Shown: piece by piece, positions 28,403 to 36,056 of the stretch
How positions within the stretch are numbered: position 1 is the first letter of the stretch
Layout of the letters: every line of letters begins with the position of its first letter
Assembly (NCBI RefSeq): GCF_002932875.1
Contig: NZ_PSWS01000054.1
Span: forward strand, 1 to 64,000
Source of the DNA: Rathayibacter tritici
GTDB lineage: Bacteria > Actinomycetota > Actinomycetes > Actinomycetales > Microbacteriaceae
Direction: 5' to 3'
DNA: 64,000 nt
The notes under the pieces: model-generated
Seen by the model: the letters and a program-made list of their open reading frames with translations, nothing else
Database searches by the model: none
What the model was told of the DNA's origin: nothing
Translations under genes and position numbers: made by a program

Positions 28403-29113
28403 GGGAAAAGCGTACGACCCGACAGGTCTCGCCATCCGACCAGCAAAATTTCGTATGGGGATCGTTCACCGGCACAGTCCCGCAGACGGATCGAGCTGGC
28501 TGCCCTAGCTGATCCTGAGGCCGAGGGGATCGAACGAGCGCTACTTATTACCAGTAGGCGAAGCGGGGTGGACGCCGTAGACGTGGAGGGGATCCGGGCC
28601 TCTGACAGTAATAGACGTGCTGGGTCGCCCCACCCTCATCTGCTGAGCGCTCCTGATTTCCGCGGCTTGCATACACATCGCGAAGGATGGGTGCTGCGGC
28701 GCCAGCCGGTGCTGCGGCCTCCCGGAATCGTCGGCGTCTGATGAGTCAAACGGTGAAGCCGACCGCGATAGCGAGGCCTCAAGCTATGACGAGCAGTGCT
28801 TCGGACACCGTGATCTCCGATCGTTCGATTCAGTCGAACACGCCTGCCCGGCGACTGCACTGTCTTGGTCACGGCGACGGCACGTCTCGTCAGGGGATGA
28901 GCCCCATACGCGTCGCCGTAGCTGCCACACGCGCACGGCCTGTCTCCTTCCATTCTCGCGTCGTCGCCGCCCCCGGAAGGGGACCCAAGAACAACTGTCT
29001 GTCCCTGCGTCCACGCCAAGTCCGCAACCTTGCCACTCGCCCTCAATGCATGTGCCGCGGGCTTCGAGCAAAAGTAGAATGGATTACGATAAACCGTCAT
29101 GTAGGGTCATTTT
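28403..29113. other. 711-base stretch without a supportable gene
   Basis: No intact gene seen on either strand. On the minus strand near 28741-28830 one frame reads ERSEITVSEALLVIA, a TGA stop, then GLAIAVGFTV and a second stop, which looks like a broken membrane-protein C-terminus. The other open frames are Arg/Ser/Pro-rich and resemble noise. I read this as decayed sequence inside the accessory region. Confidence 0.4.
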
Positions 29114-30060
29114 GTGGGACGCCTCATCTCAAATGTCGTCGGCCCAACCTTGCTGGTGACGAAGCTCGACCGTCTCGCTCCGTCGATTCCCTATGAGCGG
29201 AACATCGTCCATGAGCTGACTTGGCGAAGCGTGAAGTTCAGGACCGGGGGTGATCAGATTGGTTCCGTGGTCGCGGCGTCCCCGCGAACTGTCACTCGTC
29301 ATCTTCTGACAGTCAGCGGGGATTTGGCTGAGACGTCAGGCCGCTGGAACTGGGAAAGCAGCTTTTACTCCTCTCTCCAGCCGGGATCCTTCATTGAGCA
29401 CCAGCTTGGCAAGGGCGCGCGAGTTCTCGTTTCTCAGTATTCGTTCGAAAAGTGAGTGATTCACGTCGACGGGCACTCGATGGGCGTTGAGCAGACGTTC
29501 CGCGGGATTCGCTCCGCTGAAGCCGCTGGCTATGCGTCATTGCTCTTGCAACATGCGGAGGAGTCGTCGCGGGAGCTGCCGTTCGGAGAGCGACAGGTCA
29601 TCGATATTGTCGCGGCCGTCGCATTCGCGCGTGAACACGGCGCAGCTCGGGTCATCTTGATGGGATGGTCGCTGGAGTAGCTTTCACCCTCGACGCCGCA
29701 GTCCGGATTCGTGTCGAAGGACTTATCGCGGTGTCTCCCGTCTTCACCGTCGCCGAACCCGTGGGAGACATCAGCACGCGCCGTCATCTGCCGCGAGAGA
29801 CAGTGCGCCTGACCCTCCGTAGGTTGGGCAGGACAGACCAGGCAGTCGGGTAATCATGCAGGCCCAACGTTCCTACGCTCCTCCTGCACCGCGGCGGAGA
29901 CACTGCTGCACCTCTCAGCCGGTCGGTCAAGTTTGCCACCGCTGAGACGACGGAACTCGCAATCTTCAAAGATTTTACTCATGCCCTCGAATGGAACGTC
30001 GACCGCATCCTGTTCGAACGCGAGGTGGAAGACTGGCTGCGACGGAACTCGGAGCAAGCC
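29114..30060 (+). pseudogene. Decayed alpha/beta hydrolase, paralogue of the gene at 32974
   Basis: Several disconnected frames line up in order with the intact hydrolase downstream. 29250-29400 (TVTRHLL, SGRWNWESS) matches its pre-hydrolase domain. VIHVDGHS matches the oxyanion region WVIHIHGIKSS. LMGWS matches FGWSMGG. VEGLIAVSPVF matches ITNLVLVGPAL. FTHALEWNVDRILFEREVED matches the end APHLLEWNTQPEFFEEQVEK. The damage: TGA at 29453-29455 where the intact copy has Trp, a frameshift at about 29675 just after the nucleophile serine, and missing sequence around 29800-29930 that would hold the acid-residue region. It cannot make a working enzyme. Confidence 0.75.
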
Positions 30061-30375
30061 AGCGCCGATGAGAACATCGATAGGCACGAGCGACGAAGCG
30101 TCTCGACGTACGGCCGGAAGAATCAGATCCCACAGAATTTATGTTGATCAAATAGCTTTCGCTGTTGCGTGCTTTGATTCGAGGAAGCCTGGCAACGAGC
30201 GCTGGGCTGGGACGTCAGTTGTCCATCCGTCCAGCGTTGGTTTGATATCGCGTTTCCCAGCTTGAATCTGCAAGATTGGTGACCCGCTTAACTCATCTAG
30301 AAGACGGGCATAGAGGTCGTCTACGCGGCCGAAGTCGAGCCAGTAGGGGAGCTGATGCGGGAGATCGTGTGTCGA
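30061..30375. other. Gap with no supportable gene
   Basis: Between the hydrolase pseudogene and the small winged-helix gene. The hydrolase frame runs on to a stop near 30145. Nothing else looks like a gene; the base composition is mixed and less GC-rich than the core genome. No terminator-like hairpin with a T-run is visible. Confidence 0.3.
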
Positions 30376-30627
30376 TTACCGATCATTGCTCGCCCTCGCT
30401 CCGGGCGTGGCACGGTCCGGGCGGAAGATGAGCCCGTCAGTTCCGCGGCGAAGCACCCCCGCAGACGAGAGCGTTCTGACGCTGCGTGCGAGAGCCAGGG
30501 GACGGATGCCGGTCCTCGCTTCGAGCTCGCCCAGCGAGAGGGCGGCCCCGTCATCCAGCGCGCGCATCAGTTCGGTGCCCTCGACGGTCATGATTGCGAG
30601 TGCCGCGTCGAGCGAGATGGAGCGCAT
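30376..30627 (-). CDS. Small winged-helix regulator
   Basis: An 83-residue protein starting MRSISLDAALAIM. Residues 14-68 look like a winged helix: EGTELMRALDDGAALSLGEL, EARTGIRPLALARSVRTLSS, AGVLRR. The ATG at 30627 begins the recognisable domain; the frame extends upstream to 30912 but overlaps the start of the XRE gene. It is divergent from the XRE-ImmA cassette with 153 bases between. A comparable winged-helix gene lies on the same strand immediately after the intact hydrolase (34090-34551), so each hydrolase copy is followed by an opposing regulator. Confidence 0.6.
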   Translation of the reverse strand: MRSISLDAALAIMTVEGTELMRALDDGAALSLGELEARTGIRPLALARSVRTLSSAGVLRRGTDGLIFRPDRATPGARASNDR

Positions 30628-30780
30628 GTGAGGCCCTTCAAGTCGTGGGACTCGGGCGTCGGGTACGCCCGTGGGTTGGCGGAACCGCGCCAAGAATCGG
30701 GTACGCTTGGCAAGCCGCTCCGTTTGGCAAGACAGTAACAGAGGTTTCCCTATGTTTGGGATCTGAGAGGACGCTTCCCC

Positions 30781-31470
30781 ATGCCGATGGTTTCGCAGCC
30801 CGTTCCGGGCTTGCTGACACGATCCCTGGGCCGCGGGCTCCGCGCGGCGATGGCCGAGCGACGCACAACCCTCGCCGAGGCAGCTCACGCGATCGACGTC
30901 TCTGAGGGGCAACTGTCAAAGATGCTCCACGGCAAGCGGCGGATCGACATCGAGAAATTCGACGAACTCTGCCAGTTCCTGGAACTCGACTCCGTTGAGG
31001 CGTTCAGGGCGGCGAAGGCCGGGGAGCGTCCACGGCTCGGCCCCGGCAACGCCGTCACCGAGTCGGAGACTTTCCTCGAGGACGTGGACGAGTTCAGCCG
31101 ACGACTACGGTTCCTCGCGAGACGACACCCAGATGACCCATACACCGCAGCGTCCCGCGCTTCTGGTCGCATCGGCGTCGCCCTCTCGTTCTCCCAGTGG
31201 GAAGACCTGTTGGACGGGGCGATGCCCAGCGTGCCGGCAGGGGCCGTCAGCGTGGCGATCAGTGTGGCTCTCGGCGCAGATGGTGCGTACCTCCGGCTGA
31301 TGGATGCCGACGCCGCCGAACGTTTCGAGGCGCAGCTCGAACTCGAGGAGACGATGCGGCGGACGGGCACAGCTCGGATCGCTGCTCGGAATCTGAGCGG
31401 GCTAGGCGTCGACGAGATCCGGGCGATCGCCGATCTCTTGCGCCGAGCCGGTGGGAGCGCGGGGGAGTGA
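30781..31470 (+). CDS. XRE-family regulator of an ImmA-type cassette
   Basis: A 229-residue protein with an N-terminal XRE helix-turn-helix at about residues 15-70 (GLRAAMAERRTTLAEAAHAI, then SEGQLSKMLHGKRRIDIEKF). The C-terminal 150 residues (FLARRHPDDPYTAASRASGR and an acidic helical part) are unlike common repressors and could be the sensing or cleavage-sensitive part. The ATG at 30781 is the first start. Its stop shares bases with the GTG of the ImmA-type peptidase gene, so regulator and protease are made together, as in phage and ICE ImmR/ImmA pairs. Confidence 0.82.
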   Translation: MPMVSQPVPGLLTRSLGRGLRAAMAERRTTLAEAAHAIDVSEGQLSKMLHGKRRIDIEKFDELCQFLELDSVEAFRAAKAGERPRLGPGNAVTESETFLEDVDEFSRRLRFLARRHPDDPYTAASRASGRIGVALSFSQWEDLLDGAMPSVPAGAVSVAISVALGADGAYLRLMDADAAERFEAQLELEETMRRTGTARIAARNLSGLGVDEIRAIADLLRRAGGSAGE

Positions 31471-31952
31471 GCGCGGCCTCCGAAGACTCGGACAAAAAAT
31501 CAGCGCGGAAAGTTGTTCGGCGAATGATTCAGCGGCTTCGGTTGCCCCCGGAGGGCGGGCTCAATGTGATCGTTGCGCGCGCCGAGGAGGTATATGGGAA
31601 GCCGCTCGTCATCGAGGCAGTGACCGACGACAAGCTCCGACGTTTGACGGGCCTCTTCCGCGATACGGAGACGAAAGGTCACATCTGGTATCGACTCGCG
31701 GACGCTGAGGTCTACCAGATTCACTGCGTCCTGCACGAGATAGGGCACGCGGTCTTCAAGCACACTGACTGCGTGCTTCTCCGGAGATTAGGTGTGGCCA
31801 TAGATGATGAAGCCTTCCGCGGAGCCAACATCCTCCGTGGTCGCGGTCTCGTCAATGACCCGTCGGAGCTGGTCGCAGAACTGTTCGCGCTCGAGCTGAT
31901 GCGAACGATGCTCGAGACTCGGCTTGCACCCGGAGAGGAAGAGTTCGGATGA
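31467..31952 (+). CDS. ImmA/IrrE-type zinc metallopeptidase
   Basis: A 161-residue protein with the zinc protease motif HEIGH at residues 90-94 (in CVLHEIGHAVFKH) and a downstream acidic block (NDPSELVAELFALELM) that would supply the third ligand, as in ImmA/IrrE (Peptidase_M78-like) proteins. Family members cleave a partner XRE repressor in response to a signal; the XRE gene directly upstream, overlapping by four bases, is the obvious candidate. The GTG at 31467 is preferred over the longer open frame from 31197, which lies within the XRE coding region. It overlaps the next gene by four bases (ATGA). Confidence 0.82.
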   Translation: MSAASEDSDKKSARKVVRRMIQRLRLPPEGGLNVIVARAEEVYGKPLVIEAVTDDKLRRLTGLFRDTETKGHIWYRLADAEVYQIHCVLHEIGHAVFKHTDCVLLRRLGVAIDDEAFRGANILRGRGLVNDPSELVAELFALELMRTMLETRLAPGEEEFG

Positions 31953-32977
31953 TGGGCGCAACGTCGTGGCTGACAAGCCATCTGATTAGCGCCTGCGTGC
32001 TCCTCACGGTGACGCTACTGCTCGTGCTGTGTATAGGCCGAGCCCGCTCCTCGCTCAAGAATTCCGCGGCACGGCCAGCGTGGCTCGCGTCGTTCTTCGC
32101 ACTCATCGGGATGCTCACGCTGAACATTGGAGTCCCCCTCGCTACCGTCGACGGCTTGCTCGGCGGAACCAATCTATGGAATCTGGTCGAGGCTCTCGCC
32201 GCTACGTGCTCGTTCTGGTTTTTCCGCCGCGCAGTCGGCCTGCTGGTGAACAAGACGGTGCGCCCACGTCGCCTATGGCTACTCGCATTGGTATTAGCGG
32301 CCGAGGCAATTCCGTTCTTCTCTATTGAGAGAATCGGCCCCACTGCGGCAACTTTTGTCGATGATCATCTCGGTCAGCTTGCTTGCTACATCTATCTCAT
32401 GGTATATATCGTCGCTATCGGGACTATAGCAGCTCACTCCCTTCTGCTCGTGGCGAACCGCGCGGTGAGCGTCCTGGGCTGGTTCTTGTGGGGCTATCGC
32501 CTCATCGCAATTGCATGTGCGTCGCACCTCATTTATCTCACAATCGGGCATTTTGGCCTGGGATCTCGTGAGGCACAGCAAGGTCTCAAGGCGTTCTTTT
32601 ACGTTCTCTTTTGCTTCGGCGTTGCGCTTCTCGCGGTTGGCTGGGGTTCATTCTTTATTCGGCGGCAACATAAGCAGCTCCAGCCACTTTGGCGCATCCG
32701 AGCCCTGCGGATCAGCCTTCTCCTCGACAAGATTACGAATAGCAAGCCAGGAGTTGCAAGCGTCTTCATCGCGATCACCGCCAGCGAGCCTCGTGCTCGA
32801 GCTTATGCGGACACAACATGGGTTTTAGACGAAATCAATGACAACAATGCATTTCTCACCAGTCGAGAGGCAAAACTATTGAAGAGGGTAAACGAAGACC
32901 TGCTCGCGCACTTAGGCCACGCAGGAGAATTGGCTGCAATTTCGAAAGTATCGAACGACAAGGGAATCTCTGAATGA
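31949..32977 (+). CDS. Seven-helix membrane protein (MAB_1171c/DUF6545-like)
   Basis: A 342-residue integral membrane protein with about seven predicted helices (near residues 13-29, 44-66, 76-93, 106-124, 140-165, 172-198, 214-236). A soluble C-terminal domain of about 105 residues follows (RIRALRISLLLDKITNSKPG onward). This shape and its place after XRE and ImmA genes fit the actinobacterial family annotated as MAB_1171c putative transporters, from memory; no biochemical function is established that I know of. GC content is clearly lower than in the core genome. Starts and ends with 4-base overlaps, so it is locked into the cassette. Confidence 0.65.
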   Translation: MMGATSWLTSHLISACVLLTVTLLLVLCIGRARSSLKNSAARPAWLASFFALIGMLTLNIGVPLATVDGLLGGTNLWNLVEALAATCSFWFFRRAVGLLVNKTVRPRRLWLLALVLAAEAIPFFSIERIGPTAATFVDDHLGQLACYIYLMVYIVAIGTIAAHSLLLVANRAVSVLGWFLWGYRLIAIACASHLIYLTIGHFGLGSREAQQGLKAFFYVLFCFGVALLAVGWGSFFIRRQHKQLQPLWRIRALRISLLLDKITNSKPGVASVFIAITASEPRARAYADTTWVLDEINDNNAFLTSREAKLLKRVNEDLLAHLGHAGELAAISKVSNDKGISE

Positions 32978-34086
32978 TCGCGGTTACTTCCGCCTCGACG
33001 GTTATCGTCGCGCTGCTTCTTCTCCTCGCAGTAGACATCGCACTCATGCGACGCATTGTACTCGAAGGACGTCGCACAACGATCGACTTCACCTACGACC
33101 CGGATCGATCAGAGCTGGTCCTTCACCGGACACCTCTCGTGGAACGTCCTGGTCGTTACGGTATCTGGGTTCGAGGCGGCGGCCACTTCTCCGTCGGAGA
33201 GATCGTCTTCACCGATCCTTCGAACGCAACGGTCACCAGGAAGGTCCTCCTCGCTACGGACGCCCCCGCGGGCGGCAGGCTCTCAGGACGATGGACCGGT
33301 CACGCCTTCGCGAACGCGTGGACCACAGGTTATGAATTCACGGAAGTATTGATCGAGACCGAGGGAGCACCTCGGCCGGCGTGGGTCTTCCCCGGAGAAT
33401 CAGACAACCGATGGGTCATCCACATACACGGCATCAAGTCATCCCGCGCATCTGCGCTCCGCGGCGTGAGGGTGGCGCAGCGCCTCGGCTACACGTCCCT
33501 CGTCCCCTCGTTCTATGGCGACGGTGAAAGTGGAGGCCGGGAAGGATCGACCCTCGGGCTCCGGGAGGCGGCCGACGTCGCGCGAGCCGTCCGCTTCGCC
33601 GTGGAGAGCGGCGCACAGTCCGTGACACTCTTCGGCTGGTCGATGGGCGGGACGATCGCCCTGATGCTCGCCGATGAGCCCGAGTTTCGCGGGCGCATCA
33701 CGAACCTCGTGCTGGTTGGTCCGGCACTGAACTGGCGCGCAGCGCTCGAGCGCGGGATGACTGCGGCGCGAGTACCCGGCTTCCTCATCGGTCTCGTCTG
33801 TTGGTCCCTTGAGTCACGACTCCTGAGCCGTTTCGCACACATGGAGCGCCCGGTAAGCTTCGAGCAGCTCGATAGGACACACCGATCTTTGCGAGTGCCT
33901 ACGCTCGTGCTCCACTCCCGAGGTGACGCTGATTCATCGTGGCGAGAGAGCGAGGAGCTCGCAGTAAGAAATCGCTCTCTTGTCGAACTCGTGGAGTTCC
34001 CGCCAGCGCCGCACCTCCTCGAATGGAATACGCAGCCTGAATTCTTTGAAGAGCAGGTGGAGAAGTTCCTCCTTCGGAGGTGTTGA
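32974..34086 (+). CDS. Membrane-anchored alpha/beta hydrolase
   Basis: A 370-residue protein. One N-terminal transmembrane helix (residues 8-25) precedes a beta-rich domain (about 35-140) and an alpha/beta-hydrolase domain. HIHG at 150-153 is the oxyanion-hole motif. The nucleophile is Ser223 in GWSMGG, Asp318 (in SRGDAD) is the likely acid, and His347 (in PHLLEWN) the base. It is the fourth gene of the cassette, overlapping the membrane protein by four bases. A broken paralogue lies at 29114-30060. It converges on a winged-helix gene three bases away. Substrate unknown; an ester or amide signal is one possibility. Confidence 0.82.
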   Translation: MIAVTSASTVIVALLLLLAVDIALMRRIVLEGRRTTIDFTYDPDRSELVLHRTPLVERPGRYGIWVRGGGHFSVGEIVFTDPSNATVTRKVLLATDAPAGGRLSGRWTGHAFANAWTTGYEFTEVLIETEGAPRPAWVFPGESDNRWVIHIHGIKSSRASALRGVRVAQRLGYTSLVPSFYGDGESGGREGSTLGLREAADVARAVRFAVESGAQSVTLFGWSMGGTIALMLADEPEFRGRITNLVLVGPALNWRAALERGMTAARVPGFLIGLVCWSLESRLLSRFAHMERPVSFEQLDRTHRSLRVPTLVLHSRGDADSSWRESEELAVRNRSLVELVEFPPAPHLLEWNTQPEFFEEQVEKFLLRRC

Positions 34087-34089
34087 CAG

Positions 34090-34551
34090 CTAGGGTACTG
34101 GATCACCGCTTCGGAGCCGTTCCAGGTGAGACTCAGCGAGTCTCTTGAGGGCAGGACTTCCCTCTGACTTCACAACCTCAAGCTGAAGGTGTTGTTCCAT
34201 TGTGCGTTGCCGCGACGGATTGGTGTAGTTGTGCCACGCAAGATCCAGCTCCCACAGGCGGTAGTGGTTCCGTGAGTAGAGGCCGCCCTGTTGCTTACTG
34301 GGATCATCGGCAGTCGATTCGCGCCCGTAGTCTACTGTCACGACCCCGTACCTCCGCAGATCGTCGAGGACGCGGCCGAGGGTACCGTATGCGATGCCCG
34401 TTTCTCGTGCGATGACGCCTCGCGTCGCCCCGGTCACCGTGTCGAGGTACCTGAGGACCTCAGCGCGCGAACGGTTGCCGTTGACCAGGATCGCGATTTC
34501 GACATCCACGGGTCTCGCTTCGGGTGTCGGCCATTCAACTTTCGGGGACAT
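34090..34551 (-). CDS. Winged-helix transcriptional regulator
   Basis: A 153-residue protein with a winged helix at about residues 15-75 (VEIAILVNGNRSRAEVLRYL, DTVTGATRGVIARETGIAYG, TLGRVLDDLRRYGVVTVDYG). A C-terminal helical part (SRNHYRLWELDLAWHNYTNP) could mediate dimerisation. ATG at 34551 is preferred; the frame extends to 34632 without similarity. It converges with the hydrolase, and is the same strand and position as the smaller winged-helix gene next to the dead hydrolase, suggesting that a hydrolase-regulator block was duplicated. Confidence 0.7.
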   Translation of the reverse strand: MSPKVEWPTPEARPVDVEIAILVNGNRSRAEVLRYLDTVTGATRGVIARETGIAYGTLGRVLDDLRRYGVVTVDYGRESTADDPSKQQGGLYSRNHYRLWELDLAWHNYTNPSRQRTMEQHLQLEVVKSEGSPALKRLAESHLERLRSGDPVP

Positions 34552-34662
34552 GCGTCCATCTTCCCGTAAGGGAAGGTCCAGCAGAGCCTGGGTGAGGGGG
34601 ATCCCGCCGTTCTGCGACGCGCAGGCAAGCAACGACCGACCACGTGGAATCGACGAGCAATG

Positions 34663-34709
34663 GTGTATCGGTGGGGTAGTGTTGGTTGATCGGTAAGCGA
34701 TACACTACC
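34663..34709. promoter_or_regulatory. Two interlocking inverted repeats
   Basis: GTGTATCG (34663-34670) pairs perfectly with CGATACAC (34698-34705), and GGTAGTGT (34675-34682) pairs perfectly with ACACTACC (34702-34709). The two pairs share the right arm. No T-run follows, so a terminator is unlikely. The site lies upstream of the divergent winged-helix gene and of the decayed ORF at 34790. It looks like an operator or partition-type site; the nearby ParA-like remnant makes a plasmid-derived control region conceivable. Confidence 0.4.
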
Positions 34710-34789
34710 ACCCGCTGCCTCTGGTCCGCAGAGGCCGTTGCGGCGGGCCTCCCCGTCATCTGGAGAAGGAGACTGCGTGCATCGATTGA

Positions 34790-35270
34790 GACGGTCTGAC
34801 GAGCGCCGGCGACCGAAACAACCTGCCTCCGGAGCAACTCGCGAAGTTGAACGATGTCCTGACCACGCTGTTCAACAGCAGCTGGGCGGACGTGTCGAAT
34901 GCGAAGGGCGAGGTCGTGAAGGTCACGACTCCCGACATGCACATCAACTCCACCGCGTTGGTGGCGCTGACCGACACCGTCAAGGACGGAGCAATCGTCG
35001 ACGGCGAGGTTTCCGAGGCGCCACGATCATGGTCGAGGCCTACTGGCAGACCCGCGACAAGGTTTGCTGCGCCGTCAACTCCCGCGTCTACGACGGCTCC
35101 GAGGCGCCCGCCACCTTCACCGCCGGCGAGTGCAGACGGAGCTTGACCACCTGCGTCGAGCACATCCCGACCGAGACCATCGGGGAGGCGACGTCGACTC
35201 GTGTCGTCTCAGTGCTCGCCGCCCATAAGAAGAGCGGAGTCGGGAAGACCACGACAGCGCTGTGCCCAAG
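34790..35270 (+). pseudogene. Frameshifted unknown ORF followed by a ParA-like Walker A stub
   Basis: From 34790 to about 35020 one frame reads as plausible coding sequence (LPPEQLAKLNDVLTTLFNSS, then VKVTTPDMHINSTALVALTD), after which sense continues in another frame (MVEAYWQTRDKVCCAVNSRV). I recognise no family for these parts. At about 35199-35265 the reading VVSVLAAHKKSGVGKTTTAL matches the first strand and P-loop of a ParA-family ATPase, but the frame collapses at once. Together these look like remnants of an integrated element. Confidence 0.4.
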
Positions 35271-35351
35271 AGGAACACGGGCGGCACTCCGCGGCGGGTC
35301 CGTGTCGTCCATCGCGCAGCACGCCCGATCGACCCCGATCAAGGAGAGACC

Positions 35352-35807
35352 ATGAGCGGCACCACATCCATCACCCCTACGGGCTCACCGGAGCTGAACG
35401 TTCTGCGGAGGAACACCGTGGCACCCGGCACCAATGGGGTGCGGCCGCGGCAACAGCGCGGGATCGAGACGCGCGAGCGGCTCCTCCGGGCGGCGACGGT
35501 GGTCATGGCGGAGGTCGGCCGGGACCGACTCACGATCTGCGAGGTCGTGAAGCGCGCGGGAGTGGCAGCCGGAACGTTCTACCGTTACTTCCCCGACCGA
35601 GCCGTCCTGATCGAGGCCGTCCTGGCTCGTGACCCGGTCCATCAAGCTCAGCTCGAGATCCTCAACGAAGCCGTGCTCACGGCAACGACCGTCGGCACCG
35701 AGGGGTGCTCGGCCGCGCTTACAGCAGCAGCGAGACGGCTCGTACAAGTAGTCGCCGACGAGGCCCCCGCTCTCGAACCGGCGCGACCGCGCGCAGCGGC
35801 TCCCTAG
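35352..35807 (+). CDS. TetR-family regulator, probably C-terminally truncated
   Basis: A TetR helix-turn-helix lies at about residues 38-88 (ETRERLLRAATVVMAEVGRD, then VVKRAGVAAGTFYRYFPDR). At 151 residues the protein is shorter than the usual 190-220, and the ligand domain stops abruptly in an Ala/Pro/Arg-rich tail, so the 3' end is probably lost or shifted. The ATG at 35352 has a clean ribosome-binding site (aaggagag). It sits at the right end of the accessory region, upstream of the osmoprotectant operon, which it might once have controlled. Confidence 0.7.
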   Translation: MSGTTSITPTGSPELNVLRRNTVAPGTNGVRPRQQRGIETRERLLRAATVVMAEVGRDRLTICEVVKRAGVAAGTFYRYFPDRAVLIEAVLARDPVHQAQLEILNEAVLTATTVGTEGCSAALTAAARRLVQVVADEAPALEPARPRAAAP

Positions 35808-36056
35808 ACCGGTCGTGGCGCCAACCCGCCCGCGGCGTCACCTCCGTGACAGCAGTGGACGCCTAGCCGCTCCCGGAACATCCCGCAACACGCGGCGCCT
35901 CGGGTTGGCAGGCGGCTCCGAATGGTGTTTGGCTGACCGCCTGGCCCCGTTCGGGGTCGACGGGTCGTGTAGCGGCCACACGCGCGGAGCGAGAGCGGGC
36001 ACAGACGTGGGACAGGGACGAATCGGCGCGCACTCCGCCGGACGGCGGGCAGTTTC

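Noticed and set aside
28636-29100. Minus-strand protein of about 150 residues
   Set aside because: Composition is Arg/Ser/Gly-rich without domain pattern, no ribosome-binding site, and broken membrane-like sense appears in a different frame of the same strand.
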